Shown here: piece after piece, positions 9,638 to 18,267 of the stretch
Layout: the number at the start of each line of letters is the position of its first letter
Position numbering within the stretch: the stretch's first letter is position 1
NCBI RefSeq assembly: GCF_011766325.1
Contig: NZ_BLLG01000019.1
Span: 53,405-117,404, forward strand
Reading direction: 5' to 3'
DNA length: 64,000 bases
From: Streptomyces pacificus
GTDB taxonomy: Bacteria; Actinomycetota; Actinomycetes; Streptomycetales; Streptomycetaceae
Notes under the pieces: generated by a model
The model's input: the letters and a program-made list of their open reading frames with translations, nothing else
Told to the model about the DNA's origin: nothing
Databases searched by the model: none
Position numbers and translations under genes: made by a program

Positions 9638-9691
9638 TGATCCACAGCCAACGCGACTTATCCACAGGCTAGTTGATCAATCTGTGGACAA
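9638..9691. other. DnaA-box cluster 1
   Basis: Three DnaA-box-like 9-mers lie within 54 bp: TGATCCACA at 9638-9646 (one base off consensus), TTATCCACA at 9658-9666 (perfect), and TGTGGACAA at 9683-9691 (perfect TTGTCCACA on the minus strand). The DNA here is more AT-rich than its surroundings. The last box overlaps the 3' end of the MerR gene. No dnaA or dnaN gene is nearby, so this is not oriC itself. Confidence 0.75.
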
Positions 9692-10708
9692 CTGGCCTCG
9701 TATACATGCGCCTTGCCCAACCCTGCGGCAATCAGGGTGCCTTGTCGTCATTGCGTGCAACGCCCTTTGGTGCACCTCCCTTTCAGCGGCGGCGGTGATG
9801 AACGCCGCGATGCGGTCGGAGCCAACAAGCCTCTCCACGGCTCTGATCGTCCCTCCGGGGAGAGCGACCTGGCACTGGTCGCCATCGCCTTCCCGCGGAG
9901 TCCCGGCGGCCAGGTGGTACCGCAGTTGCCGGACGGCGAAAAACCGCATGGCGCCGTCCAGTTCGGCATCGAAGGCCGGCTCGGTGAGCGGCCGTGACCG
10001 ACGACCCGCCGATGCGCACACCGCCCCGTCTGCCTCCGGCGGGCTCGCCGCATCCCCGCCTGCCGAAGGTCGACGGCCGGGACAGCGGGCGAGGTTGCGG
10101 CGGGGAATGAACTCCCGCAAGTGCGCGACGATATGCTCCACGTGTCCGTGAAGTTCCCTCAGCTGTCCGGTGATGGCCGCGAGCGGCACTCCGGCCGTGG
10201 ACAACTCGGCTGCCACGGCCAGCTCCTGGGGGCTCCGTACCAGAAACTCGGCCTCCCCGCCCGGAACACGCTCCAGCACGCCCAGTTCCACCACTTCGGC
10301 GATCGCCGCTTCACCCGGCTCGTCCCCGAAGGCCGCTGCCAGTTCGGACCGGCTGATCCGGTCGGCCTTCTCGCCGGCCGAGAGGCCGTGGCACTCGGCA
10401 GCGGGCGCTGCGAGACGCTCGTCCGCCCGGGCCTCGGCGCTGAACCCCAGTACCCCGCCGAGGCCGCGCCCCGCGTCCCAGGCCTCCAGGAGTTCCTTGA
10501 TCGAGGCAAGGGTGTATCCGCGGTCGAGGAGGCCCGCGATCCGGAGCAGCCGGGCCAGATGGGACTCCCCGTACACGTTGGACCTGCCGCGCCGCTCCGG
10601 TCTGGGCAGCAGTCCGCGGTCCTGGTAGGCGCGAATCGTCCGGACCGTCGCCCCGCTGTGATGGGCGAGATCCTCGATCCGGTATTCCACCGCCTGCGTC
10701 CCGGACAC
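9677..10708 (-). CDS. MerR-family transcriptional regulator
   Basis: This is a 343-residue regulator with an N-terminal MerR winged helix-turn-helix (about residues 9-80). It contains ATVRTIRAYQDRGLLP, the recognition segment ending in GRSNVYGESH, and the helix LLDRGYTLASIKELL. The long C-terminal part (about 100-343) resembles no effector domain I recognise and lacks an obvious cysteine metal site. A minus-strand AGGAG lies 5 nt before the start codon. A hypothetical gene ends 9 nt upstream, so the two are probably co-transcribed. Confidence 0.85.
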   Translation of the reverse strand: MSGTQAVEYRIEDLAHHSGATVRTIRAYQDRGLLPRPERRGRSNVYGESHLARLLRIAGLLDRGYTLASIKELLEAWDAGRGLGGVLGFSAEARADERLAAPAAECHGLSAGEKADRISRSELAAAFGDEPGEAAIAEVVELGVLERVPGGEAEFLVRSPQELAVAAELSTAGVPLAAITGQLRELHGHVEHIVAHLREFIPRRNLARCPGRRPSAGGDAASPPEADGAVCASAGRRSRPLTEPAFDAELDGAMRFFAVRQLRYHLAAGTPREGDGDQCQVALPGGTIRAVERLVGSDRIAAFITAAAEREVHQRALHAMTTRHPDCRRVGQGACIRGQLSTD

Positions 10709-10717
10709 GGCAACTCC

Positions 10718-11075
10718 TCACTGCTCCACGGCACACCGCGCCGACCGGGCCGGCCCGCGGGGGCGCCCCGGGCCGCGGGCACCGCCCGGACAGGTGGCCG
10801 GCGGCGCGATCGCGTCATGACCACGCACAGCGGAGGCCCCCCACCGGGCTAGTGTCTGCTGCAGCGCGTCCCCCGCCGGACCCGTCAGCGCCTGTGCGCC
10901 GAACCCCGGCAGTGTCGGGGGCCAGCGCCGCTGTCCCACCCGGCCGGCCTGGCGGGCGAGGATGCCGAAGGGGTACGCCCGGTGCCGGCCGTCCTGCCCC
11001 TGCCACACCATGAGGCGGTCACCGTCCTCGTAGACCGCCCCTCGGGGGGCGGCGCTCGCGCACCTCGCGTGACAC
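10718..11075 (-). CDS. Hypothetical protein, apparent frameshift near its start
   Basis: The minus strand from about 11035 down to 10718 reads as a plausible protein (GAVYEDGDRLMVWQGQDG, then HRAYPFGILARQAGRVG) with strong G/C at third positions. It ends 9 nt before the MerR start. No good start codon exists in that frame before the repeat region. However, GTG at 11075 in a neighbouring frame gives VSREVRERR. It would join the main frame if the six-C run near 11040-11050 were one base shorter. So this is a real gene with a frameshift mutation or sequencing error, or a decayed gene. Function unknown. Confidence 0.4.
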
Positions 11076-11125
11076 CGACGAATGTGACAATTCCCGGAGG
11101 CTGCGTCAAGAGCCCTGCAGCCGAC

Positions 11126-11251
11126 TGTGGATGACCACGGGCGCACCCGGAGTGACCACAGATGCACCCGGGGTGATAACCGGCTCCCCTGGGATGACCA
11201 CAGGCTGACCACCGGCGCTCCCGGGACGGCTGCCGGCGCACCTGTGGACGA
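11126..11251. other. Pair of DnaA-box-like sites upstream of the ABC operon
   Basis: TGTGGATGA at 11126-11134 and TGTGGACGA at 11243-11251 read TCATCCACA and TCGTCCACA on the minus strand. Both fit the relaxed Streptomyces DnaA-box consensus. They flank a set of 21-bp repeats. The spacing is wide, so functional relevance is uncertain. Confidence 0.4.
11132..11215. repeat. Degenerate 21-bp direct repeats (about 4 units)
   Basis: Units begin at 11132, 11153, 11174 and 11195, exactly 21 bp apart. The first two share TGACCAC and GCACCCGG blocks (17 of 21 bases identical). The third and fourth are more diverged. The array sits 165-250 bp upstream of the ABC exporter start. A 21-bp spacing is two helical turns, as expected for repeated protein-binding sites on one DNA face. 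Confidence 0.6.
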
Positions 11252-11378
11252 CCACCGGCGCCCTCGCGGACGGTTCCGCTTCGGCGCCGCCCCCTACGGG
11301 TCCGTACGCCTTGAGTCTGACCCGGAACCAGCCGCCAGGGCTGACGCCCGCTGTGGCGCCCGCCACTACCGTCGAGGC

Positions 11379-12347
11379 GTGACTGTGATCGTGACCGAAA
11401 GCCTGAGCAAGCGGTTCCCCCGGGTGACCGCGCTTGACCGGCTCTCCCTGGACATCGGGCCCGGTGTGACCGGACTCGTGGGTGCCAACGGGGCCGGCAA
11501 GTCCACACTGATCAAGATCCTGCTGGGTCTGTCCCCCGCCACGGAGGGCCGTGCCGAGGTGCTCGGCCTCGACGTCGCCGCCTGTGGTGCCGCCATCCGC
11601 GAGCACGTCGGCTATATGCCCGAGCACGACTGCCTGCCGCCGGACGTCTCGGCCACCGAGTTCGTCGTCCATATGGCGCGCATGTCCGGACTGCCGCCGT
11701 CCGCGGCCCGCGAACGCACCGCGGACACCCTGCGCCACGTGGGCCTGTACGAGGAGCGGTACCGTCCCATCGGCGGCTACTCGACCGGTATGAAGCAGCG
11801 TGTGAAGCTCGCCCAGGCCCTGGTCCACGACCCGCGGCTGGTGCTGCTGGACGAACCGACCAACGGCCTCGACCCGGTGGGACGCGACGAGATGCTCGGC
11901 CTGATCCGCCGCGTCCACACCGACTTCGGGATCTCGGTCCTGGTCACCTCGCACCTCCTCGGTGAACTCGAGCGCACCTGCGGCCACGTCGTGGTCGTCG
12001 ACGGCGGGAGGCTGCTGCGCTCCAGCTCCACCAGCGACTTCACAAGGACGACCGCGACCCTCGCGGTCGAGGTCACCGACTCCGACACCCACCCGGACGG
12101 CACGGCGGCACTGCGCGAGGCGCTGACGGCGGCCGGAGTCACCCTGCGCGCGGGGGTGGAGGACGGGCTGCCGGGCGCCGGTCACATCCTTCTGCTGGAG
12201 GCCGCCGGCGAGGAGACGTACGACACCGTCCGGGACACCGTCGCCGCCCTCGGCCTCGGCCTCGTACGGATGGAACAGCGCCGCCACCACATCGCGGAGG
12301 TGTTCCGCCCCGAGGCGGCCCCGCAGCCCACGGAGGTGCCCGCGTGA
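11379..12347 (+). CDS. ABC exporter ATP-binding protein (first pair)
   Basis: This 322-residue ATPase subunit probably energises the permease encoded immediately after it. It has Walker A (GANGAGKST, about residues 33-41), the signature YSTGMKQRVKLAQAL, Walker B LVLLDEPTNGLDP, and a C-terminal extension typical of ABC-2 drug/antibiotic exporters. The GTG at 11379 was chosen because the family fold begins there; the open frame upstream runs through the 21-bp repeats. It overlaps the permease start by 4 nt (ATGA). The substrate is unknown. Confidence 0.88.
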   Translation: MTVIVTESLSKRFPRVTALDRLSLDIGPGVTGLVGANGAGKSTLIKILLGLSPATEGRAEVLGLDVAACGAAIREHVGYMPEHDCLPPDVSATEFVVHMARMSGLPPSAARERTADTLRHVGLYEERYRPIGGYSTGMKQRVKLAQALVHDPRLVLLDEPTNGLDPVGRDEMLGLIRRVHTDFGISVLVTSHLLGELERTCGHVVVVDGGRLLRSSSTSDFTRTTATLAVEVTDSDTHPDGTAALREALTAAGVTLRAGVEDGLPGAGHILLLEAAGEETYDTVRDTVAALGLGLVRMEQRRHHIAEVFRPEAAPQPTEVPA

Positions 12348-13258
12348 TGAGCAACGGGACAACCCGCACGGGGACGGCGCCCGCCGAGACCACCCGCATC
12401 CACAACATCGGCTACCGCAACTACGACGGTGCGCGGCTCGGCCGCGCCTACGCCCGCCGCTCGCTCTTCGCCCAGTCGCTGCGCGGGGCCTACGGACTCG
12501 GGCGCTCCGCCCGGTCGAAGGTGCTGCCGATGATCCTCTTCGGGGTGATGTGCGTGCCCGCGGCGGTCATCGTCGCCGTCGCGGTGGCCACCGAGATGAG
12601 GGAACTGCCACTCGACTACACCCGCTACGCGATCTTCACCCAGGCGGTCATCGGCCTCTTCCTCGCGGCCCAGGCCCCCCAGACCGTGTCACGGGACCTG
12701 CGCTTCAGGACCGTGCCGCTGTACTTCTCCCGGCCCGTCGAGCGGGTCGACTACGTCCTCGCCAAGTTCGGTGCGATGGCCTCGGCGCTGTTCGTGCTGA
12801 CCGCCGCCCCGCTGCTGGTCCTCTACCTCGGCTCGCTGCTGGCGAAGATGGACCTCGCCGACCAGACGAAGGGCTTCGCACAGGCACTGGTCTCCGTGGC
12901 GCTCCTGTCCCTCCTCTTCGGCGGCCTCGGCCTCGTCATGGCCGCGCTCACCCCGCGCCGCGGATTCGGTGTCGCGGCGGTCATCGCCGCCCTGACCATC
13001 ACCTACGGCGCGGTGTCCACCGTCCAGGCCATCGCCTACGAGACCGGGTCCGGGGGCGCCGTGCAGTGGCTGGGCCTCTTCTCCCCCGTCACCCTGATCG
13101 ACGGGGTGCAGACCGCCTTCCTCGGCGCGTCCTCCTCCTTCCCCGGCGGGCTGGGGCCCGGCACCGGTACCGGGGCGGTCTATCTGCTGGCGGTCCTCGT
13201 ACTCATCGCCGGTTCGTACGGCGTTCTGATGCGCCGCTACCGAAAGGTCGGGCTCTGA
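12344..13258 (+). CDS. ABC-2 type exporter permease (first pair)
   Basis: This is a 304-residue membrane protein with six hydrophobic segments, starting after a cytosolic N-terminal stretch containing IHNIGYRNYDGARLG. That motif is common in actinobacterial ABC-2 permeases. It is translationally coupled to the preceding ATPase through an ATGA overlap and separated by 2 nt from the next ATPase gene. The four genes 11379-14915 form two ATPase/permease pairs in one operon. Confidence 0.86.
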   Translation: MMSNGTTRTGTAPAETTRIHNIGYRNYDGARLGRAYARRSLFAQSLRGAYGLGRSARSKVLPMILFGVMCVPAAVIVAVAVATEMRELPLDYTRYAIFTQAVIGLFLAAQAPQTVSRDLRFRTVPLYFSRPVERVDYVLAKFGAMASALFVLTAAPLLVLYLGSLLAKMDLADQTKGFAQALVSVALLSLLFGGLGLVMAALTPRRGFGVAAVIAALTITYGAVSTVQAIAYETGSGGAVQWLGLFSPVTLIDGVQTAFLGASSSFPGGLGPGTGTGAVYLLAVLVLIAGSYGVLMRRYRKVGL

Positions 13259-13260
13259 CC

Positions 13261-14181
13261 ATGACCACTGTCCGCATCGACCACGCCTCGCGCTGGTTCG
13301 GCAACGTGGTGGCCGTCAACGACGTGACCATGGACATCGGGCCGGGTGTCACCGGACTCCTCGGGCCCAACGGTGCCGGCAAGTCCACGCTCATCAACAT
13401 GATGGGCGGCTTCCTCGCCCCCTCGACGGGCACCGTCACCCTCGACGGGGAGGCGATCTGGCGCAACGAGTCGGTCTACCGGCGGATCGGCGTCGTGCCC
13501 GAGCGGGAGGCGATGTACGACTTCCTCACGGGACGGGAGTTCGTCCTCGCCAACGCCGAGCTGCACGGCCTCGGAGCAGGGGAGGCCCAGCGGGCCCTGG
13601 CGACGGTGGAGATGGAGCCGGCCCAGGACCGCAAGATCGCCACCTACAGCAAGGGCATGCGCCAGCGGGTCAAGATGGCGTCCGCCCTGGTGCACGAGCC
13701 GGATGTGCTGCTGCTCGACGAGCCGTTCAACGGGATGGACCCGCGCCAGCGCATGCAGCTCATGGACCTGCTGCGGCGGATGGGAGGCGAGGGACACACG
13801 GTCCTGTTCTCCTCCCACATCCTGGAGGAGGTCGAGCAGCTGGCCTCCCACATCGAGGTGATCGTCGCGGGACGGCACGCCGCGAGCGGCGACTTCCGCA
13901 GGATCCGCCGGCTGATGACCGACCGGCCCCACCGCTATCTGGTGCGCTCGAGTGACGACCGCGCCCTCGCCGCCGCGCTGATCGCGGATCCGTCGACCGC
14001 GGGCATCGAAGTGGACCTCCAGGAAGGAGCGGAAGGCGCGCTGCACGTCCAGGCGGTCGACTTCGGCCGGTTCACCGCACTCCTGCCGAGAGTGGCCCGC
14101 GACCACTCGATCCGGCTGCTCACGGTCTCGCCGTCCGACGAGTCCCTCGAATCGGTCTTCTCCTACCTCGTAGCGGTCTGA
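13261..14181 (+). CDS. ABC exporter ATP-binding protein (second pair)
   Basis: This is a 306-residue ATPase paralogous to the one at 11379. Walker A is GPNGAGKST near residue 38, the signature is YSKGMRQRVKMASAL, and Walker B is LLLDEPFNGMDP. The C-terminal region contains the YLVRSSDD segment seen in gliding/exporter-type ATPases. It starts 2 nt after the upstream permease stop and ends 14 nt before the second permease. It probably works with the 14196-14915 product or with a heteromeric complex of both permeases. Confidence 0.86.
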   Translation: MTTVRIDHASRWFGNVVAVNDVTMDIGPGVTGLLGPNGAGKSTLINMMGGFLAPSTGTVTLDGEAIWRNESVYRRIGVVPEREAMYDFLTGREFVLANAELHGLGAGEAQRALATVEMEPAQDRKIATYSKGMRQRVKMASALVHEPDVLLLDEPFNGMDPRQRMQLMDLLRRMGGEGHTVLFSSHILEEVEQLASHIEVIVAGRHAASGDFRRIRRLMTDRPHRYLVRSSDDRALAAALIADPSTAGIEVDLQEGAEGALHVQAVDFGRFTALLPRVARDHSIRLLTVSPSDESLESVFSYLVAV

Positions 14182-14195
14182 AAGGAGCCCACGAC

Positions 14196-14915
14196 ATGTA
14201 CGACCCGACAGTCGCCCGGCTCACCTACCGGGCCCTCCTCGGCCGGCGCCGCGCGGCGATCCTCCTCGTCCTCCCCGCCCTGCTGCTGCTCATCGCGGCC
14301 GGGGTGAGGGCCTTCAACGGCGCGGACGACCAGATGGCCGCCGGCGTGCTGGGCGGATTCGCCATCGCCACGATGGTGCCGCTGATCGGCGTGATCGCCG
14401 GAACGGGTGCGATCGGTCCCGAGATCGACGACGGCTCGATCGTCTATCTGCTGGCGAAGCCGGTGAAGCGGCCGGTGATCGTCGTCACCAAGCTGGTCGT
14501 GGCGATCGCCGTGACGATGGCGTTCTCCGCGCTCCCGACATTCGCCGCCGGGTACATCCTCAACGGCAACGGGCAGCAGATCGCAGTGGCCTACACGGTC
14601 GCCGCGCTGGTGGCGTCGATCGCCTACGCCGCGCTGTTCCTGCTGCTCGGCACGGTCAGCCGGCACGCGGTCGTGATCGGTCTCGTCTACGCCCTGGTGT
14701 GGGAGACGCTCTTCGGCAGTCTCGTCCCCGGGGCGCGGACACTCAGCGTGCAGCAGTGGTCGCTGGCGCTGGCCGAGCGGATCGGGGGCGAGGGGATGAT
14801 CACCTCCGAGGTGGGCCTGCCGCTCGCGGTGGCGCTGCTCGCCGGGGTGACACTGCTCGCGACGGGATACGCCGGGCGGAAGCTGAGGACGCTGACGCTG
14901 GCCGGCGAGGAGTAG
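14196..14915 (+). CDS. ABC-2 type exporter permease (second pair)
   Basis: This 239-residue integral membrane protein has about six hydrophobic helices. Its GPEIDDGSIVYLLAKPVKR segment is the conserved cytosolic coupling region of ABC-2 permeases. It is shorter than the first permease and lacks its N-terminal extension. It is the last gene of the exporter operon and is followed by a strong GC hairpin. Confidence 0.85.
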   Translation: MYDPTVARLTYRALLGRRRAAILLVLPALLLLIAAGVRAFNGADDQMAAGVLGGFAIATMVPLIGVIAGTGAIGPEIDDGSIVYLLAKPVKRPVIVVTKLVVAIAVTMAFSALPTFAAGYILNGNGQQIAVAYTVAALVASIAYAALFLLLGTVSRHAVVIGLVYALVWETLFGSLVPGARTLSVQQWSLALAERIGGEGMITSEVGLPLAVALLAGVTLLATGYAGRKLRTLTLAGEE

Positions 14916-14916
14916 C

Positions 14917-14951
14917 GGGGCGGGGGGCGGGGCCCCGCGGCGCCCCGCCCC
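14917..14951 (+). terminator. GC hairpin after ABC operon
   Basis: GGGGCGGGG (14917-14925) and CCCCGCCCC (14943-14951) form a perfect 9-bp stem with a 17-nt loop right after the operon's stop codon. There is no T-run, which is usual for Streptomyces terminators. Confidence 0.6.
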
Positions 14952-15021
14952 ACCATGCCCTCGACCTTCACGCAGGCCTGACAGGCCGGCGGGGACACTG
15001 GAGGACGAGGAGGAGGCCGCC

Positions 15022-15531
15022 ATGCCGGAGGAGCCGAACCGTCAGCCGCAGGCAGAGCCGGACCGTGAGCCGGGTCGGAAGCCGGACCGCCCGCCGTATC
15101 GGGGGATGGACCGGGAGGAGAGCCGCCCGGGGCCGGACCCGGCGGCGGGCGCGCCGGGCGCGTCCGAACCGTCCATCCCGTCCGAACCGTGCATCCCGTC
15201 CGAACCATCCACCGGGAGCAGCCCGGCGGACGGTGCCGGGGCAGGCGGGGCAGGCCGCGGCCGTCAGGGGGCCGACGCGGGCCGGGGCGCTTCCGGCTCC
15301 GCAGCTGAAGCGGATCCCCGCGGGGACGACTGGGACGAGGCGGTGCTCGACGAGGACTTCGTGCGCGCAGCGGAGACCACCGAGCCCTCCGCCCGGGCCC
15401 GGATGCTGGCCGCCCGGTGGCGCGGCTCAGCGCCCGAACCGCAGCCCTGGCGCTCCGACGAGCCGCCTGCGGGCTGGTTCTGGAGCCGTGGCCGAGCGCG
15501 GCGCGGGCGCCGCTGGTGGCGCCGGTCCTGA
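15022..15531 (+). CDS. Hypothetical Pro/Glu-rich protein with conserved C-terminal motif
   Basis: This is a 169-residue protein of unknown function. Residues 1-105 are disordered and rich in Pro, Glu, Arg, Gly and Ser. The C-terminal third contains WDEAVLDEDFVRAAETTEPS, then ARARMLAARWR and a Trp/Arg-rich tail ending WWRRS. The acidic DEAVLDEDFVRAA block looks like the conserved core of a Streptomyces-specific family. A GAGGAGGAGG run precedes the ATG. It has no membrane segment or signal peptide. Confidence 0.72.
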   Translation: MPEEPNRQPQAEPDREPGRKPDRPPYRGMDREESRPGPDPAAGAPGASEPSIPSEPCIPSEPSTGSSPADGAGAGGAGRGRQGADAGRGASGSAAEADPRGDDWDEAVLDEDFVRAAETTEPSARARMLAARWRGSAPEPQPWRSDEPPAGWFWSRGRARRGRRWWRRS

Positions 15532-15843
15532 GCCCCGCGTGGGGAGAGCACGGTGGACACGGGCCCTGAGCCCGCTCAGACGGCGCTGGTCGCGCCGGAT
15601 CCTCAGACCGGTCCGCGGGAGAGCGCGGTGGACGCGGGTGCTCTGAGGCCGTCCCGCACGGAGAACCGGTGGCAGCGCGCTCTTCGGACCGGGCGGTCCG
15701 CCGGTGCGCCCGTCGGTTGCACGGCGGGTCCGCAGGGCCGCCACAGGTCTGACGACACGGCCCGGGGGCTTCTTCCGGACCCTGTCGGCTGCGGGGAGTA
15801 TGTGCCGTGCGCCGCAAGCCGGGAGGGACCTCGGCAACCCGCC

Positions 15844-16653
15844 CTAACCGGGTTGCCCCAGCAGCTCCTCCAGTACCAGCGCGATGCCGTCCTGCTCGTT
15901 CGACGCTGTGATCCGGTGTGCCACGGCCTTCAGCTCGTCGTGGGCGTTGGCCATCGCCACGCCGTGGGCGGCCCAGCCGAACACGGGGATGTCGTTCGGC
16001 ATGTCGCCGAAGGCGATCGCCTGGGTGGCCCGCACCCCCAGTCTGCGAGCCGCCAGCGAGAGGCCGGTGGCCTTGCTCAGACCGAGAGGCAGGAGCTCGA
16101 CGACTCCCGGGCCTGCCATCACCACGTCCACCAGCCCGCCGGCCACCGAGCGCGCGAGCCGGGTCAGCTCGTCGTCGTCGAGGTCCGGGTGCTGCATGTA
16201 GAGCTTGGTCAGCGGGGCCGCCCACAGCTCGGCCGGGTCGTCGACGGTGACGAACGGGAGCGGACCGTCCTGGAACCGGTAGCCGGGACCGGCGATCACC
16301 TCCCCGTCCAGGCCGTCGCGGTTCGCGGCCAGCGCGAGCGGACCGGTCTCCGCCGCCAGCTTGGACACGGCGAGTGCGGCGAGCCGGCGGTCCAGCGTCA
16401 CGGAGGTCAGCAGCCGGTGCTCGCCGGCGTGGTACACCTGGGCGCCCTGACCGCAGACTGCGAGGCCCCGATAGCCCAGGTCGTCGAGGACGTGCCGGGT
16501 CCACGGGACACCCCGGCCCGTGACGACGACATGCGCCGCGCCCTCCGCTGTGGCGGCGGCGAGCGCGTGGCGCGTACGGGGCGAGACGGAGTCGTCGGAG
16601 CGCAGCAGGGTCCCGTCGAGATCTGTGGCGATCAGGCGGTACGGAAAGCTCAC
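15844..16653 (-). CDS. HAD-family (Cof-type) phosphatase
   Basis: This 269-residue HAD hydrolase is paralogous to the 7103-7969 gene. It has DLDGTLLRSDDSV near residue 11, VVTGRGVPW as motif II, and FGDMPNDIP near 210. Its GTG start overlaps the serS stop codon by 4 nt, so it is translationally coupled to serS. The substrate is not evident from sequence. Confidence 0.88.
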   Translation of the reverse strand: MSFPYRLIATDLDGTLLRSDDSVSPRTRHALAAATAEGAAHVVVTGRGVPWTRHVLDDLGYRGLAVCGQGAQVYHAGEHRLLTSVTLDRRLAALAVSKLAAETGPLALAANRDGLDGEVIAGPGYRFQDGPLPFVTVDDPAELWAAPLTKLYMQHPDLDDDELTRLARSVAGGLVDVVMAGPGVVELLPLGLSKATGLSLAARRLGVRATQAIAFGDMPNDIPVFGWAAHGVAMANAHDELKAVAHRITASNEQDGIALVLEELLGQPG

Positions 16654-17927
16654 CGGGCGACCGGCTCAAGGACCTCACGGCCGCCGAGGTAGGGGCGCAG
16701 GACCCCGGGCACCCGCACCGAGCCGTCGGCCAGCTGGTGGTTCTCCAGGATCGCCACGATCGTGCGCGGCACGGCGCACAGCGTGCCGTTCAGCGTCGCG
16801 AGCGGCTTGACCTGCCTGCCGTCGCGCATCCTGATCGACAGGCGGCGGGCCTGGAAGCCGTCGCAGTTCGACGCCGACGTGAGTTCGCGGTACTTGCCCT
16901 GGGTGGGGATCCAGGCCTCGCAGTCGTACTTGCGCGACGCCGAGGCGCCCAGGTCGCCGGTGGCCACGTCGATCACCTGGAACGGCAGCTCCAAGGCGTT
17001 CAGCCACTGCTTCTCCCACTCCAGCAGACGCCTGTGCTCGCTCTCGGCGTCGTCGGGGTGGACGTAGGAGAACATCTCGACCTTGTCGAACTGGTGGACG
17101 CGGAAGATGCCGCGGGTGTCCTTGCCGTAGGTGCCGGCCTCGCGGCGGAAGCACGGCGAGAAGCCGGCATACCTCAGCGGGAGCTTTCCGCCGTCGACGA
17201 TCTCGTCCATGTGGTAGGCGGCGAGCGGGACCTCGGACGTGCCGACGAGGTAGAAGTCGTCCTTCTCCAGGTGGTAGACGTTCTCGGCGGCCTGGCCGAG
17301 GAAGCCGGTGCCCTCCATGGCACGCGGGCGGACCAGGGCCGGGGTCAGCATCGGGGTGAAGCCCGCCTCGGTCGCCTGCGCCATCGCGGCGTTGACCAGG
17401 GCGAGTTCCAGCAGGGCGCCGACGCCCGTCAGATAGTAGAAGCGGGAGCCGGACACCTTCGCTCCGCGCTCGACGTCGATGGCGCCGAGCGCCTCGCCCA
17501 GCTCCAGGTGGTCCTTGGGCTCGAAGCCCTCGGCGCCGAAGTCCCGGACGGTGCCGTGCGTCTCCAGCACGGTGAAGTCCTCCTCGCCGCCGACCGGGAC
17601 GTCGGGGTGGACGAGGTTGCCCAGGCCCAGGAGCAGCCGGCGGGCCTCTTCCTCGGCCTCGTGCTGCTCGGCCTCGGCGCTCTTCACGTCGGCCTTGAGC
17701 TGTTCGGCCTTCTTCAGCAGCCCGGCGCGCTCGTCCGGGGACGCCTTGGGGATGAGCTTGCCGAGCGACTTCTGCGCGGAACGGAGTTCGTCGAAGCGGA
17801 CACCGGACGACCTGCGCCGCTCGTCGGCGGAGAGCAGGGCGTCGACGAGTTCGACGTCCTCTCCACGGGCGCGCTGGGAGGCGCGAACACGGTCGGGGTC
17901 CTCACGGAGCAGGCGAAGGTCAATCAC
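16650..17927 (-). CDS. serS: Seryl-tRNA synthetase
   Basis: This 425-residue class II synthetase charges tRNA-Ser, two of whose genes are in this window. The N-terminal coiled-coil tRNA-binding arm covers about residues 30-100. Motif 2 includes GTYGKDTRGIFRVHQF and motif 3 region includes ELTSASNCDGFQARR near residue 345. Length and architecture are normal. A relatively AT-rich promoter region with an inverted repeat lies upstream, and a DnaA-box cluster begins about 340 bp upstream. Confidence 0.97.
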   Translation of the reverse strand: MIDLRLLREDPDRVRASQRARGEDVELVDALLSADERRRSSGVRFDELRSAQKSLGKLIPKASPDERAGLLKKAEQLKADVKSAEAEQHEAEEEARRLLLGLGNLVHPDVPVGGEEDFTVLETHGTVRDFGAEGFEPKDHLELGEALGAIDVERGAKVSGSRFYYLTGVGALLELALVNAAMAQATEAGFTPMLTPALVRPRAMEGTGFLGQAAENVYHLEKDDFYLVGTSEVPLAAYHMDEIVDGGKLPLRYAGFSPCFRREAGTYGKDTRGIFRVHQFDKVEMFSYVHPDDAESEHRRLLEWEKQWLNALELPFQVIDVATGDLGASASRKYDCEAWIPTQGKYRELTSASNCDGFQARRLSIRMRDGRQVKPLATLNGTLCAVPRTIVAILENHQLADGSVRVPGVLRPYLGGREVLEPVAR

Positions 17928-17982
17928 CCCACCAGGCTACCGGTGTGCGAACCCGGCTCCCCAGTGGATAGGGCCATGCCTC

Positions 17983-18011
17983 TTTGGATAAATTGCCGGA
18001 TTTGATCCAAA
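17983..18011 (-). promoter_or_regulatory. AT-rich inverted repeat upstream of serS
   Basis: TTTGGAT (17983-17989) and ATCCAAA (18005-18011) are perfect inverted arms 15 nt apart, 56 bp upstream of the serS start. They sit in an AT-rich patch that is rare in this genome. It may be the serS promoter or operator. No T-box-like feature was recognised. Confidence 0.4.
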
Positions 18012-18267
18012 TTTGACCAGTTATGCACGAATTGCCCAGGAATTCGATGGGCTCGAAGGCTCCCTCCCTCCGTCCTCGCTCGTCCTCGCTGCCCATGTGT
18101 GCCATCTGCCTCGCCCGCCCCGCCTACCACCTCGTCTATCCCCTTTGCCCTATCCGTATTCGCCGTCTCGCCGTCTCGTCGTCTCGCCGTCCCGCCGTCC
18201 GCCGGTGAATGGCGTGAGCGGTGGCCGTATCTGTCTCCGGGGCACCGGCCGCTGAGCTCAGAGGCCG

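Noticed and set aside
11195..11260. Continuation of the 21-bp repeat array to the ABC gene
   Set aside because: The period breaks after 11215; later GACCACCGG matches are not in phase.
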